DNA of 54,430 bases from CAWUIO01 sp963922455 (GTDB lineage: Bacteria > Bacteroidota > Bacteroidia > Cytophagales > Microscillaceae): the NCBI GenBank assembly GCA_963922455.1, contig CAWUIO010000036.1:1-54430 (forward strand), read 5' to 3'. A model generated the notes under the pieces. The model saw nothing but the letters and a program-made list of their open reading frames with translations, ran no database searches and had not been told where the DNA came from. This document shows, one piece after another, positions 1 to 8,355 of the stretch (positions within the stretch are counted from its first letter, which is position 1; the number at the start of each line of letters is the position of its first letter). A program made the position numbers and the translations under genes.

Positions 1-103
1 TACCCTCGTGAAAGCCCCTGCCCACGCGGGCCGGGCTCTCGCTACTCGCCGGCCCGCCCGCCTACCAGCGGCGGGCTCAAACAGGCCGCTCCATCCCTAA
101 GCC
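1..103 (-). repeat. GC-rich interspersed repeat, copy 1 (cut by window edge)
   Basis: This is the right-hand part of the GC-rich repeat described under findings. It has the conserved core GGGCTCTCGCTACTCGCCGG, the stretch GGCGGGCTCAAACAGGCCGC and the terminal box CCCTAAGCC. The central stem is GCGGGCC paired with GGCCCGC. The end carrying GGGGCTTCCCC lies outside the window. No coding function is apparent. Confidence 0.85.
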
Positions 104-115
104 ACGTATTTTTTA

Positions 116-928
116 ATGATTCTTATGCAGATCCGTCCTGAAATTTTACACCGGAAAGGGCCCCGAAAACCCCAAGATATTCCTGAGGAAGTCTTGCACC
201 TACTCAACCAAGGCCAAATAGAGACCGTCAACCTCGCAGAATGGTTGGGGGTAGACCAACTGCACTTACTGGCCAAAATCCTGCAAGAACGGGGCAAAGC
301 GGCTATGCATTTGGAGATCAGTCAAGCCGTACAATCTCAGAAAAAAATCACCGCCAATAACAATGCCCGGCTCATTGGTCAAATGCTGGGCCCACTCTTT
401 CAAGATCCCAGCCTGGAGCATGCTTGGAGTACACATATATCCGATGTAGTACGTGCCTGGGCATGCTGGGCCCGTTGCCGGGGCAGACTTTCCCTCCAAG
501 ACTTGATTACACAAGTGTACGGCTTTGCCGGGGATGGGCATTTTGGCGTGCGGGAGGTAGCCGTTTTTGCCACTAAAGAGGTATTTGCCCAGCATCTGGA
601 AGAATCCATAATGCTCCTCAGCCCTTTGACTGAGGACCCTGAAGAAAATATTCGCCGTTTTGTCGCCGAAGTATTACGTCCTATTGGGGTTTGGACCAAA
701 AAAATCCCGGCCCTCCAAGAAAATCCAAGCCTGGGGCTCCCCTTGCTCGAGCCCCTTAAAGCCGATCCTTCCCGCTATGTACAAAACTCGGTGGCCAACT
801 GGCTCAACGATGCTTCTAAGTCTCAAGGGGAGTGGGTGCGAAGCCTCTGCGAGCGCTGGAAAGAAGAATCAAGCCACAAAGCCACTCAATACATTATTAA
901 GCGAGCTTTGCGGACATTGAACAAGTAA
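116..928 (+). CDS. HEAT-repeat DNA alkylation repair protein (AlkC/AlkD-like)
   Basis: A 270-residue, all-helical protein. The C-terminal third carries the family signature around residues 225-268: NSVANWLNDASK, then LCERW and TQYIIKRALRTL. This resembles the AlkC branch of HEAT-like DNA glycosylases, which remove N3-methylated purines. The protein is shorter than the AlkC proteins I know (about 370 residues) and has no signal peptide, so it should be cytoplasmic. ATG at 116 is used; ATG at 125 (MQIRP) is equally possible. The gene starts 12 bp after a GC-rich repeat and ends 3 bp from the stop of the convergent neighbour. The catalytic acid cannot be assigned by eye. Confidence 0.6.
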   Translation: MILMQIRPEILHRKGPRKPQDIPEEVLHLLNQGQIETVNLAEWLGVDQLHLLAKILQERGKAAMHLEISQAVQSQKKITANNNARLIGQMLGPLFQDPSLEHAWSTHISDVVRAWACWARCRGRLSLQDLITQVYGFAGDGHFGVREVAVFATKEVFAQHLEESIMLLSPLTEDPEENIRRFVAEVLRPIGVWTKKIPALQENPSLGLPLLEPLKADPSRYVQNSVANWLNDASKSQGEWVRSLCERWKEESSHKATQYIIKRALRTLNK

Positions 929-931
929 GCG

Positions 932-2632
932 TTATTGAGCTAAAGAGCTATATTGTTGGCCCAATTTACGGATATCGGCACCCATATTTGTCAACTGCCA
1001 ATGCCCTAAGGCCATAGGGATGTTCCCCATCGCATTTATCTGGTCTAGAAACTCTCGCATACGGAAAGGCTCCCCCTTGGCTTCTTGGAGGCGGGCATAT
1101 TCGGCCATGGTTTGCTCGAGCAGGTATTTTCCGGTGATATAACTGGTGCCGTAGCCCGGCTGGCGCAGGTATAAATGTTGCTCAAATAAGAGGAGTTCTT
1201 TTTCGGTTTTCATCCAGCCTCGAGGGGTATACTCAGAGTGGATCCCTCCGGCTTCTTCCATGGTCATATCATTGGCTTGGGCATAAAGGGATCCTAAGCC
1301 TCGGGCGGCCCGCTGGGCGATCATGATATAAACAATCTCGCGCGCCCGGGGCCGATCATCGTATAAACCCGCTTGCATAAACATCTCCTCGACCGCAGTG
1401 GCTATTCCTTCATTCCGCGAATCGAAAATATTATACAATAAGGGGCCTTTACGCACTGGGCTTTTATGGGGCTCTGTATCCATGCGGGCCAGCTCGAACC
1501 AGTGATAAAAATGGGAATAAAGCGGCCGAGGATCATAGTGCACGGTAATCCAAAAGAAGTTTCGGGTTTCTTTGGGTATAAACTTTCCCAAATGGGGCTC
1601 CAACGCTGGGGCAAAGTAGTCTTTGACCGTTACCATCTCATCCTGCTCTAAGAATTGCAAAAAGCTCTCGGCCGCCCATCGGGCCAGGGTATCATAGGCC
1701 TCGGGGCCATCTACTTCGGGAAGCGGAGGTAAATCCCGGTTGCGGTGCTCTTCCAGTTTTAAGGAAGACCATGCCCGGGCCAGTTCGCGTTTGAGCAAGA
1801 GCACCTCATCCTCCCAAGTCATGGGCACTAAGTGGACATTTTGCAGGTACCACGTGTAGTTATCTTTGCCAATCCCCGAGGGGCCGGTTTTGGAACCGGC
1901 TTCTTTTTCCAACCAAGCTACCAGTTCATCGGTAGATTGCACGGCAGCCTGAATGGCCGTTACGAGGGCATCCTCTTGCGCTACCCCCTCTTGTTCCAAA
2001 ATGCTTTTTAAACCCAGGCTTTGGTTTTTAATATCGCGGATGCCGGCCACCCAAAGGTCCCGGGCATTACCAGTTAAGTTGACTTGGGCCTGGGCATTCA
2101 AGGCCGGAATTACCTGAAGGTCTCCCAATAATCGGGTTTTCTCTTCGGCACTGAGGGGAAAAGAATAGGTCCATATCTCGGTGGTAGCGTGGTGGGTGGG
2201 GCCTTCGTGGGCCGGCACATCGCTGCGGTAGTTCCAAAGAGATTTATAATAAGCGGGGTCTCTTACCCAAGGTTTTAGGACCCGCTCATTAAAATCATAG
2301 CCATTCATTTCGGCCCAGACGATCATCCAGTCTACCTGTTCCTCGATCGGCCAGCCCGTAGTGTCCATGGCCAGCAGTTGGCGGCGGAGCTGTTCAAATT
2401 GGGGACGTCTTTTTTGGAAGGTTTCGGCGGTGTAGTCGGGAGCGCCTTCGCGCATGGGGGGTTTTTCGAAAGTACGCCAGGCTTGAAAGAGACGGGGAAG
2501 GTCGGGATATGGGGTATCCTTTCCCTGAAATGCCTCATCCGAGCTAGCTTGGCGGGATGAGGAGCTTGGCTTGTTCTGACAATTTAGCAAACAAGCGGCT
2601 ATACCGAGTAAGAAAATAGGAAGTATGCGCAT
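932..2632 (-). CDS. DUF885-like lipoprotein, possibly lacking the zinc site
   Basis: A 566-residue protein with a lipoprotein signal (MRILPIFLLGIAACLLNC). The body resembles DUF885 proteins, predicted to be peptidase-like and rich in helices with a conserved C-terminal YITGKYLLEQ...LDQINAMGNIPMALGHWQL region. Active members carry an HEG..GH zinc motif. The corresponding place here appears to read RNEGIATAVEEMFMQAG (about residues 395-412), with no histidines. It is therefore either a divergent relative or an inactive member. It ends 3 bp from the convergent alkylation repair gene. The family call rests on the C-terminal half only. Confidence 0.5.
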   Translation of the reverse strand: MRILPIFLLGIAACLLNCQNKPSSSSRQASSDEAFQGKDTPYPDLPRLFQAWRTFEKPPMREGAPDYTAETFQKRRPQFEQLRRQLLAMDTTGWPIEEQVDWMIVWAEMNGYDFNERVLKPWVRDPAYYKSLWNYRSDVPAHEGPTHHATTEIWTYSFPLSAEEKTRLLGDLQVIPALNAQAQVNLTGNARDLWVAGIRDIKNQSLGLKSILEQEGVAQEDALVTAIQAAVQSTDELVAWLEKEAGSKTGPSGIGKDNYTWYLQNVHLVPMTWEDEVLLLKRELARAWSSLKLEEHRNRDLPPLPEVDGPEAYDTLARWAAESFLQFLEQDEMVTVKDYFAPALEPHLGKFIPKETRNFFWITVHYDPRPLYSHFYHWFELARMDTEPHKSPVRKGPLLYNIFDSRNEGIATAVEEMFMQAGLYDDRPRAREIVYIMIAQRAARGLGSLYAQANDMTMEEAGGIHSEYTPRGWMKTEKELLLFEQHLYLRQPGYGTSYITGKYLLEQTMAEYARLQEAKGEPFRMREFLDQINAMGNIPMALGHWQLTNMGADIRKLGQQYSSLAQ

Positions 2633-2941
2633 AGGGTTCGGTTTTAAATAGTTTGAGCCAAGATATAATGGGCGAATAAGATAGCCATTTTTTGTAGGGA
2701 TTGGAAGCTAAAAAATGTTGTCCAGAGGAATTATACTGACGGATTGAATTTTATAAGCACCCTATGAGGCAGGCTGAGTTTAGCTTAGCCCCTGCTGGCA
2801 AAAAATACCCACCTAGACATTTTAAAAAGTCTTCAGTATCCTGTAAATTGAATTGATTTTTAACCAGAATCAGCGGGTGTGTTCTGCTTTCTAAGCAGTT
2901 CTGGCACCCATCACATCCACAAATTAATTCACTTTATTCAG
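2633..2941. other. Intergenic region between divergent genes
   Basis: About 310 bp of AT-rich DNA between the divergent DUF885-like gene and the broken secreted-protein gene. It should hold both promoters. The one structure I see is a hairpin at about 2875-2910 (GGGTG / CACCC outside, CTGCT / AGCAG inside). No gene is evident. Confidence 0.5.
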
Positions 2942-4489
2942 ATGTTTAGCTCCTTTGGTAAAGTAAGCCTAGTTGCTTGGGCTATGCTCAGTATCACGGC
3001 TTGTCCCTTGCTTTCACAAGTAAAAAGCCCCTAAACACTTGAAAAACACCCTCTCTTTTTTAGCGGTAGACGGGAAGTACCCAACAATTATCTGGGCAGT
3101 GATCAATACGGGCATTACTTTACATACGCTCGGGGAAAATACGGACTTGGTAATTTAGAGCTGGCCAAGTGTGACAGCAACTTTACGCATCACGCTCGCA
3201 GAATCCCCCTAAGTCCTCCTGAAAGTGAAGTTCAAGGTACTGAAGAGGAAAGATTGGGGGTGATCCGTATCCAGGATCAATTATACCACGTCAGTTCGCA
3301 TACCCATGAAAAATACCGTCAGTACTACATCCAAGGGGTTGATCTGAAAACCTTTCCCCTCAAGAAACAAGAAGAATTGATCCATATTCCGGTAGACGAC
3401 TCCAAAAGAAAAAAAACGTTTAGTTTATTTACCCGCTCCTTGGACGGGGAAGGGGTAGGCCTTTTGTATGGTTATCCCACAAAAGACTCGGAGCCGCGAA
3501 AATTTAGCCCGATATTATTTGATACAACCTTGCAAAAGCAGGCTGAATACAGCTACTCATTCCCTTACACCCAAGAAGAACTTTACATACATAGGGCGGT
3601 ACTGCACACCAAGGATGAGATGATCTTATTGGTAGAATATCCTAATTTGGATAAACCTCCCCTCAGCACTTCCAAAATTGACTATCAAATCCTTTCCTTG
3701 AAGCAAGGCAAGATCAAGACCTTGGCCCGCATCCCTACCGACGGTAAATGGATGTTGGCTCCCTATTTCGAGGTGACAGATTCCACATTGAGGGTGATTG
3801 GTTTATACGGGGATGTTCCCAGAAAAACCAGAGGTATTTTATACCACCAAGTAAACCGCTCGGATACCAGCCAGGTAATCCATAGGCTTCATCAGTATGG
3901 GGAAGACATCCTGGACTTGTACCACGGTAGGCCCTTATTCGCAGATAAAAAGGTGAAAAATTTAGAGCCGTATAGAAATGTTCCCCATCTCTTTCTAAAA
4001 GGAACAATTTCCTATCCAGATGGAGCCGTGATGACCCTGGTAGAGCAGACGTTTATAAGCTCTGGTTACGTCACGTATAAACATTTGGTAATAACGCTGT
4101 TTGACCTAAACGGACAAGAGCTATGGAGTACCTTTATTAAAAAAGACAATTCAAATGATAGCAACCCTCAATATTCCAGTTTTACTATTGGGAAACTGGG
4201 CGAAAATTATTGCATCGTCTATAATGGCAGCATAGGTAATCTCCTGGAAAATGACCCACGAGAGTTTCAGGCATTTTCCAACAAGGAGAATGAAGCCATC
4301 ATTTTGGTGGAGCTCCCCCGTTCGGGGGAGATTAAAAAATATGTCCTGGCCCGTCGAGCGGATATGGAGGAGTTTCGTTTCCTACCCAGCATGAGTGGTA
4401 ACCCCAATGAGGATACTTTTATACTGTATACCCAAAGAATCGGAAAGATCAAGGAGCAAAGGTTTTACAGCATTAAAATACAAGAGTAG
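2942..4489 (+). pseudogene. Secreted protein of unknown function, interrupted by an in-frame TAA
   Basis: ATG at 2942 starts a signal peptide (MFSSFGKVSLVAWAMLSITA, then CPLLSQ), but the frame reaches TAA at 3032-3034 after 30 codons. The same frame is then open for another 484 codons to 4489, with no shift. Downstream sequence shows beta-propeller-like alternation of hydrophobic strands, many Tyr, and no recognised catalytic motif. A TTG at 3254 could start a shortened product lacking the signal peptide. It is most simply a nonsense mutant of an exported protein; a sequencing error would also explain it. The family is not recognised. Confidence 0.7.
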
Positions 4490-4808
4490 GCAAGAATAAA
4501 GCTTGCTTTGTTTTCTTGGTCTAATCTGTAGCTTTTATCAGGATACCCTTCGTGCATACGGTCTACATACTCGATAAATCCTCAAGGACCATTGGCTACA
4601 CCGGGCTTGGGATGGATGTATGCGGCCCCGAGCTTTCAAGTAGGAGCTTCCCGGGGATTGCCTTCATTGACCATGAGTAAGTTTATCACTTTTGCCCTGC
4701 CATTGGTCACGATTCCCGCCCAGGATATGCTTAGTTTATTTTCGTGCATACCGTTGGCTATAGAAAAGTTTAAAGCTCTTAGGGATGTTTTCTACTTTCT
4801 ATTCTTAA
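4490..4808. other. Intergenic stretch, possible remnant DNA
   Basis: No convincing gene. The plus strand has an 80-codon reading frame (4592-4834) that runs into the adjacent repeat and is probably chance. The minus strand from about 4745 down to 4495 is open except for two TGA codons and could be a decayed gene, but I recognise no family. Confidence 0.3.
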
Positions 4809-4939
4809 GCTTAGGGATAGAGCGGCCTGTTTGAGCTCGTGCGGGCCCGGCGGGGAAAGGCAGCGAGTAGCGAAAGCCCGACCCCGCCAGGCAGTTTATG
4901 AGCATTGGGCCAGTATTTTTTTTAGGCGGGGGAAGCCCC
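4809..4939 (+). repeat. GC-rich interspersed repeat, copy 2
   Basis: Complete plus-orientation copy from GCTTAGGGATAGAGCGGCC to GGGGGAAGCCCC. The central stem is GGCGGGG paired with CCCCGCC around the conserved loop containing GCGAGTAGCGAAAGCCC. The variable segment before the last arm is AT-rich and unlike that of other copies. Confidence 0.9.
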
Positions 4940-5051
4940 TATTATTTTCCAGTAAAAACCCCCGGCAAAAAATTGATGAATCAAGGGATAGGCGTTTATT
5001 TTGGCTTAGACTATATTTTACAAGCTATTGGCAACCCAATTGTATAAGCCT

Positions 5052-5753
5052 ATGAACTTAAGTACACTCAACATCCGCGATTCCTACCCTTTTGACTATG
5101 CCCAACTGGCTCCTTACGAACAAAAAATATTCGAGGCCTTGCCTCCCGATTATCAAGGTTTTTTGAAGCAGTACAATGGAGGATTTGTAGAGGGTGATAA
5201 GGCGCTTTTTAAAAATCACTTGGTATGGCAGATGAAAGACAAAGTCAACCGGGATACTTCTTCTATGTTTGAAGAATTTTGGGGCTTTATTAGTTACAAA
5301 AACCAGGAAAAAGAAGAAGGGAAACCGGCCTCGGTCCTGCACCAACATTTTGACCGTCATCTGGATGAGATGTTCCTGCCCAACGGCATCTTGGTGATTG
5401 GCTACGCCGCCCAGAGTTGTCTCATAGCAATTTCGCTCAATCAATCGGACTATGGCAGTATTTATTATTGGGAGTGGTACTGGCAATACCCTTGGTATGA
5501 GTCATTTTTTAACGCACGGATTGAGCAAGCCCAGGCCGGATTTGCGGGGCAAGACCTTAACAAAATTTTGGGTGATGAACATATGCCCTTGATTTATGAC
5601 CCACCCCAAAGTGTGTTTTACCTCGTGGAAACTCCCGAACAAAAGCGGTATATGGAAGCTCACGATGCCTTAAACTATGCCACCTTGGTAAAAGTAGCCG
5701 ATTCATTTACGGAGTTTGTGGAGGGCTTTTATGTAGGAAAGGATGATGCCTAA
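5052..5753 (+). CDS. SMI1/KNR4 (SUKH) family protein
   Basis: A 233-residue cytoplasmic protein. Its N-terminal part has the SUKH signature LPPDYQGFLKQYNGGF (about residues 33-48), followed by a mixed alpha/beta region with FEEFWGF. In bacteria SUKH proteins often act as immunity proteins against contact-dependent or polymorphic toxins, but housekeeping versions exist. No toxin gene lies beside it. I chose ATG at 5052 because the TTG at 5028 adds only eight weak residues and lies close to the repeat. It ends head-on with the gluconate dehydrogenase-like gene, with a hairpin between them. Confidence 0.7.
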   Translation: MNLSTLNIRDSYPFDYAQLAPYEQKIFEALPPDYQGFLKQYNGGFVEGDKALFKNHLVWQMKDKVNRDTSSMFEEFWGFISYKNQEKEEGKPASVLHQHFDRHLDEMFLPNGILVIGYAAQSCLIAISLNQSDYGSIYYWEWYWQYPWYESFFNARIEQAQAGFAGQDLNKILGDEHMPLIYDPPQSVFYLVETPEQKRYMEAHDALNYATLVKVADSFTEFVEGFYVGKDDA

Positions 5754-5758
5754 GCAAA

Positions 5759-5794
5759 CAAAAGCCATGGGTATTTAGAAAGCCCACGCTTTTG
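5759..5794. terminator. Hairpin between convergent genes
   Basis: CAAAAGC...GGG pairs with CCC...GCTTTTG across a short loop, between the converging stops at 5753 and 5815. It could terminate transcription from both sides. The stem has mismatches. Confidence 0.45.
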
Positions 5795-5814
5795 TGCTTT
5801 ATGATGACAGTCAC

Positions 5815-6456
5815 TTAGGCCTTGTAACTCACGCCTAATTTATCTAGCCAGGCTTGTGGGGCCCCATCCCAATTGTAAGGTACATTGCCTTGATATTGTA
5901 AATCTTCCATACCCATCTTGCTCGACCAAAAACCGCTGGATACTAAATCTCGAAAACGATTAAAAAAAGCCACCCCTTGGCTCATCTCGGGAGGGGCTTC
6001 TTGGGGGTAGGCAATCAAATCCAGTAGCTCCGTTTGTTGGGCCTCGGAGCACTCAACGAAGCTTTTTTCAAAGCGGTTTAGGCAGGTTACGTGGAGCCAA
6101 CGCAAGCCCCCTCGGAGGGGTGTCTGTTGCCAGGGTTGGTCTAGCATCATAAACTCAATAAAAGCTGGCACCCCAGCTTCTTCGGCATTGCCGGAGCGCT
6201 CATCGGCGGGGATGATGAGGTTGGCCAATACCCGTACCGTTTCCCGTTCTGCCTCGGTAAAAAACGTCTCGTTTAGCAAGGCTAGGTCGGCCTCGCTCAG
6301 GCCGTAGAGACCATCCTTGGATTCATGGACGTGGCCTTCGGGCCCTTCGTGGGCTGTATCGGCGGGAGTTTCCGTTTGGCATCCTGGGAGTAACCCGGTT
6401 GAGATTCCGGCCAGAATGGTATATTTTATCGTGTCGCGACGGGTAATTTTGCTCAT
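5815..6456 (-). CDS. Gluconate 2-dehydrogenase subunit 3 family protein, Tat-exported
   Basis: A 213-residue protein with a twin-arginine signal (TRRDTIKY, residues 5-12) followed by a hydrophobic segment and LLPGC, so it is probably a Tat-exported lipoprotein. The mature part (LTEAERETVRVLANLIIPADERSG-type, about residues 63-92) matches the small subunit of membrane-bound GMC dehydrogenases. This subunit is thought to carry its folded flavoprotein partner through the Tat system. It follows the GMC gene with a 3 bp gap, so the two form an operon. No cytochrome c subunit gene is adjacent, so the electron acceptor is unclear. Confidence 0.85.
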   Translation of the reverse strand: MSKITRRDTIKYTILAGISTGLLPGCQTETPADTAHEGPEGHVHESKDGLYGLSEADLALLNETFFTEAERETVRVLANLIIPADERSGNAEEAGVPAFIEFMMLDQPWQQTPLRGGLRWLHVTCLNRFEKSFVECSEAQQTELLDLIAYPQEAPPEMSQGVAFFNRFRDLVSSGFWSSKMGMEDLQYQGNVPYNWDGAPQAWLDKLGVSYKA

Positions 6457-6459
6457 GGT

Positions 6460-8187
6460 TTAGATATTTTGTTTTTTGACTTCATCCAAGATGTACTCGG
6501 AGGTGCGAAGGGAGAGGGCCAGGATGGTCCAAGTAGGGTTTTTATCGGGCATGGAGACAAAAGAGCCTCCATCTACCACAAATATATTGCCTACTTCGTG
6601 GGACTGACAGTAGGAATTGAGCACGGAGGTTTTGGGGTCACGGCCCATACGGGTTACGCCTACTTCGTGGATAATTCTTCCGGGGGCCAATAAACCATAG
6701 TCGGTATCCTTGCCCGGCTTGGGCCATAGTAAGGTTCCTCCCATGGTATCGATGATTTCCTCGAAGGTGTCCATCATATGCTTGGCCTGGAGTACCTCAT
6801 ACTCCGACCAACGGTGATTGAAGCGTAAGACCGGGATCCCGTATTTGTCTACTACGTTAGGGTCTATTTCGCAGAAATTATGCTCAAAGGCCACCGATTC
6901 TCCTCTACCCGAAAAGCCTACTGTAGAACCAAACAAGCGGCGATAATCTTCTTTTAAGCTTTTGCCATAGCCTCCCCCTCCTCTTTCCCGTTTGATTCCA
7001 TCTATATCGGCCAGGTAGCCATTTAGGTTTTGAATCCCCCCGCCAAAGCCATAAGAAGGCATGCGACGCCCCCCCCAAACTTCGACATGATAGCCTCGGG
7101 GAAAATCCAATTGGGCATCGTTGAGCCACCAAGGTACATAGAGGTGCATCCCTCCGGTACCGTCTTCATTATGGGGGATATAATCAACCAGTTTAGGGAT
7201 AAAACCACCCAAGGAAGCTCCCGTAGAGTCCATCAGGTATCTCCCGATCATCCCATTATCGTTTCCTAGGCCGTTGGGGTGGTATTTAGATTTGGAATTG
7301 AGCATGATCCGGGCCGATGAACAAGCACTGGCGGCCAAAATCACGACTTTGGCCCTAACCTGGTGTTCTGTGCCATCTAAAGTATTGATATAGGATACGC
7401 CATTGGCTTTACCCGTATCATCTACCGTTACTTCTCGGGCCATAGCGTGCAATTGCAGTTTTAATTTACCACTGGCTTTGGCATCGGGAAATAAAACGGA
7501 GGGCGAAGAAAAATTGGAGTGGGTGCTACATCCTCTATTACATTGAGCGCAATAATGACAAGGAGGGCGCCCATTAAGGGGGCGGGTCAAAATAGATAAG
7601 CGAGAGGGGATCATCGGGATGTTTAGCTGGTCACAGGCTTGCTTCATAAGCAATTCATAGCCTCGGGGCTTGGGGGGCGGTAAGAAGATTCCGTCAGGCT
7701 CGTTGAGAATACCTTCTTTGCTGCCAAAGACTCCGATCATTTGGTCTACCCGGTCGTAAAAAGGCTTGATATCTTCGTAGCCAATAGGCCAATTATCTCC
7801 CAAGCCGTCTAGCTCTTTTCTCTTAAAATCGAGGGGGCCAAAACGAAGGGAAATACGCCCCCAGTGATTGGTACGGCCGCCAAACATACGCGCCCGGAAC
7901 CAGTCAAACTTGGTGCCTGGAGCGGTTGTGTAGGGTTCTCCCTCAATTTGCCAGCCTCCAAAACAGGCATCGAACTCTCCAAAGGGGCGATGGGTGTTGG
8001 CCCCTCGGCGAGGAGAGTTATACGACCACTTAAACATATCGCCTTGGGCCGAGTCATAATCTGGGCCGGCTTCCAATACAAGGGTTTCCAATCCGCCTTC
8101 GGTTAGGGTCTTGGCGGCCATTCCTCCCCCTGCTCCCGAGCCTACGATAACTACATCATAAACCTTGGGATCTACTTTAATTTGCAT
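6460..8187 (-). CDS. GMC family FAD-dependent oxidoreductase (sugar/alcohol dehydrogenase large subunit)
   Basis: A 575-residue flavoprotein. The FAD dinucleotide motif VGSGAGGGMAA is at residues 15-25, and GGRTNHWG is at 103-110. A cysteine cluster at 210, 213, 216 and 220 (CHYCAQCNRGC) resembles the site that holds an iron-sulfur cluster in bacterial FAD glucose and fructose dehydrogenases. The C-terminal GMC motif has HEVGVTRMG and later NPTWTI with the catalytic His/Asn pair. It has no signal of its own and presumably leaves the cell with the Tat-carrying subunit encoded 3 bp downstream. The substrate, probably a sugar or polyol, cannot be read from sequence. Confidence 0.88.
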   Translation of the reverse strand: MQIKVDPKVYDVVIVGSGAGGGMAAKTLTEGGLETLVLEAGPDYDSAQGDMFKWSYNSPRRGANTHRPFGEFDACFGGWQIEGEPYTTAPGTKFDWFRARMFGGRTNHWGRISLRFGPLDFKRKELDGLGDNWPIGYEDIKPFYDRVDQMIGVFGSKEGILNEPDGIFLPPPKPRGYELLMKQACDQLNIPMIPSRLSILTRPLNGRPPCHYCAQCNRGCSTHSNFSSPSVLFPDAKASGKLKLQLHAMAREVTVDDTGKANGVSYINTLDGTEHQVRAKVVILAASACSSARIMLNSKSKYHPNGLGNDNGMIGRYLMDSTGASLGGFIPKLVDYIPHNEDGTGGMHLYVPWWLNDAQLDFPRGYHVEVWGGRRMPSYGFGGGIQNLNGYLADIDGIKRERGGGGYGKSLKEDYRRLFGSTVGFSGRGESVAFEHNFCEIDPNVVDKYGIPVLRFNHRWSEYEVLQAKHMMDTFEEIIDTMGGTLLWPKPGKDTDYGLLAPGRIIHEVGVTRMGRDPKTSVLNSYCQSHEVGNIFVVDGGSFVSMPDKNPTWTILALSLRTSEYILDEVKKQNI

Positions 8188-8355
8188 GTTTTTGATAATT
8201 CAGGTAAGGACACCTAAGTATAGGGCTTTTTTCAAAAAAACCTGGAAAAAACCCGGTTTTTTAGGACTATACCCAAACTATATTTGCACAAAAAGTAGTT
8301 AGCGTTTCAGAAATGGTTAAAATAGTACCAGTCTAGTTTTTCTTGTGCTAGCAAA
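8188..8355. promoter_or_regulatory. Upstream region of the GMC operon
   Basis: AT-rich DNA. On the minus strand it has an A-rich/T-rich imperfect hairpin at about 8228-8262 (AAAAAACC...GG with T runs) that could end transcription of the upstream gene. The promoter of the GMC operon should lie here, but I could not place it with confidence. Confidence 0.35.

Noticed and set aside
4495..4745. Minus-strand gene with TGA read as an amino acid
   Set aside because: Two TGA codons interrupt it and no family is recognised; other genes here use TGA as a stop, so it is at best a remnant.
4831..5055. Reading frame overlapping the GC-rich repeat and the SUKH gene
   Set aside because: Its sequence derives from the repeat and an AT-rich gap; similar frames arise at other copies (for example at 14480 and 21463), so it is not a gene.
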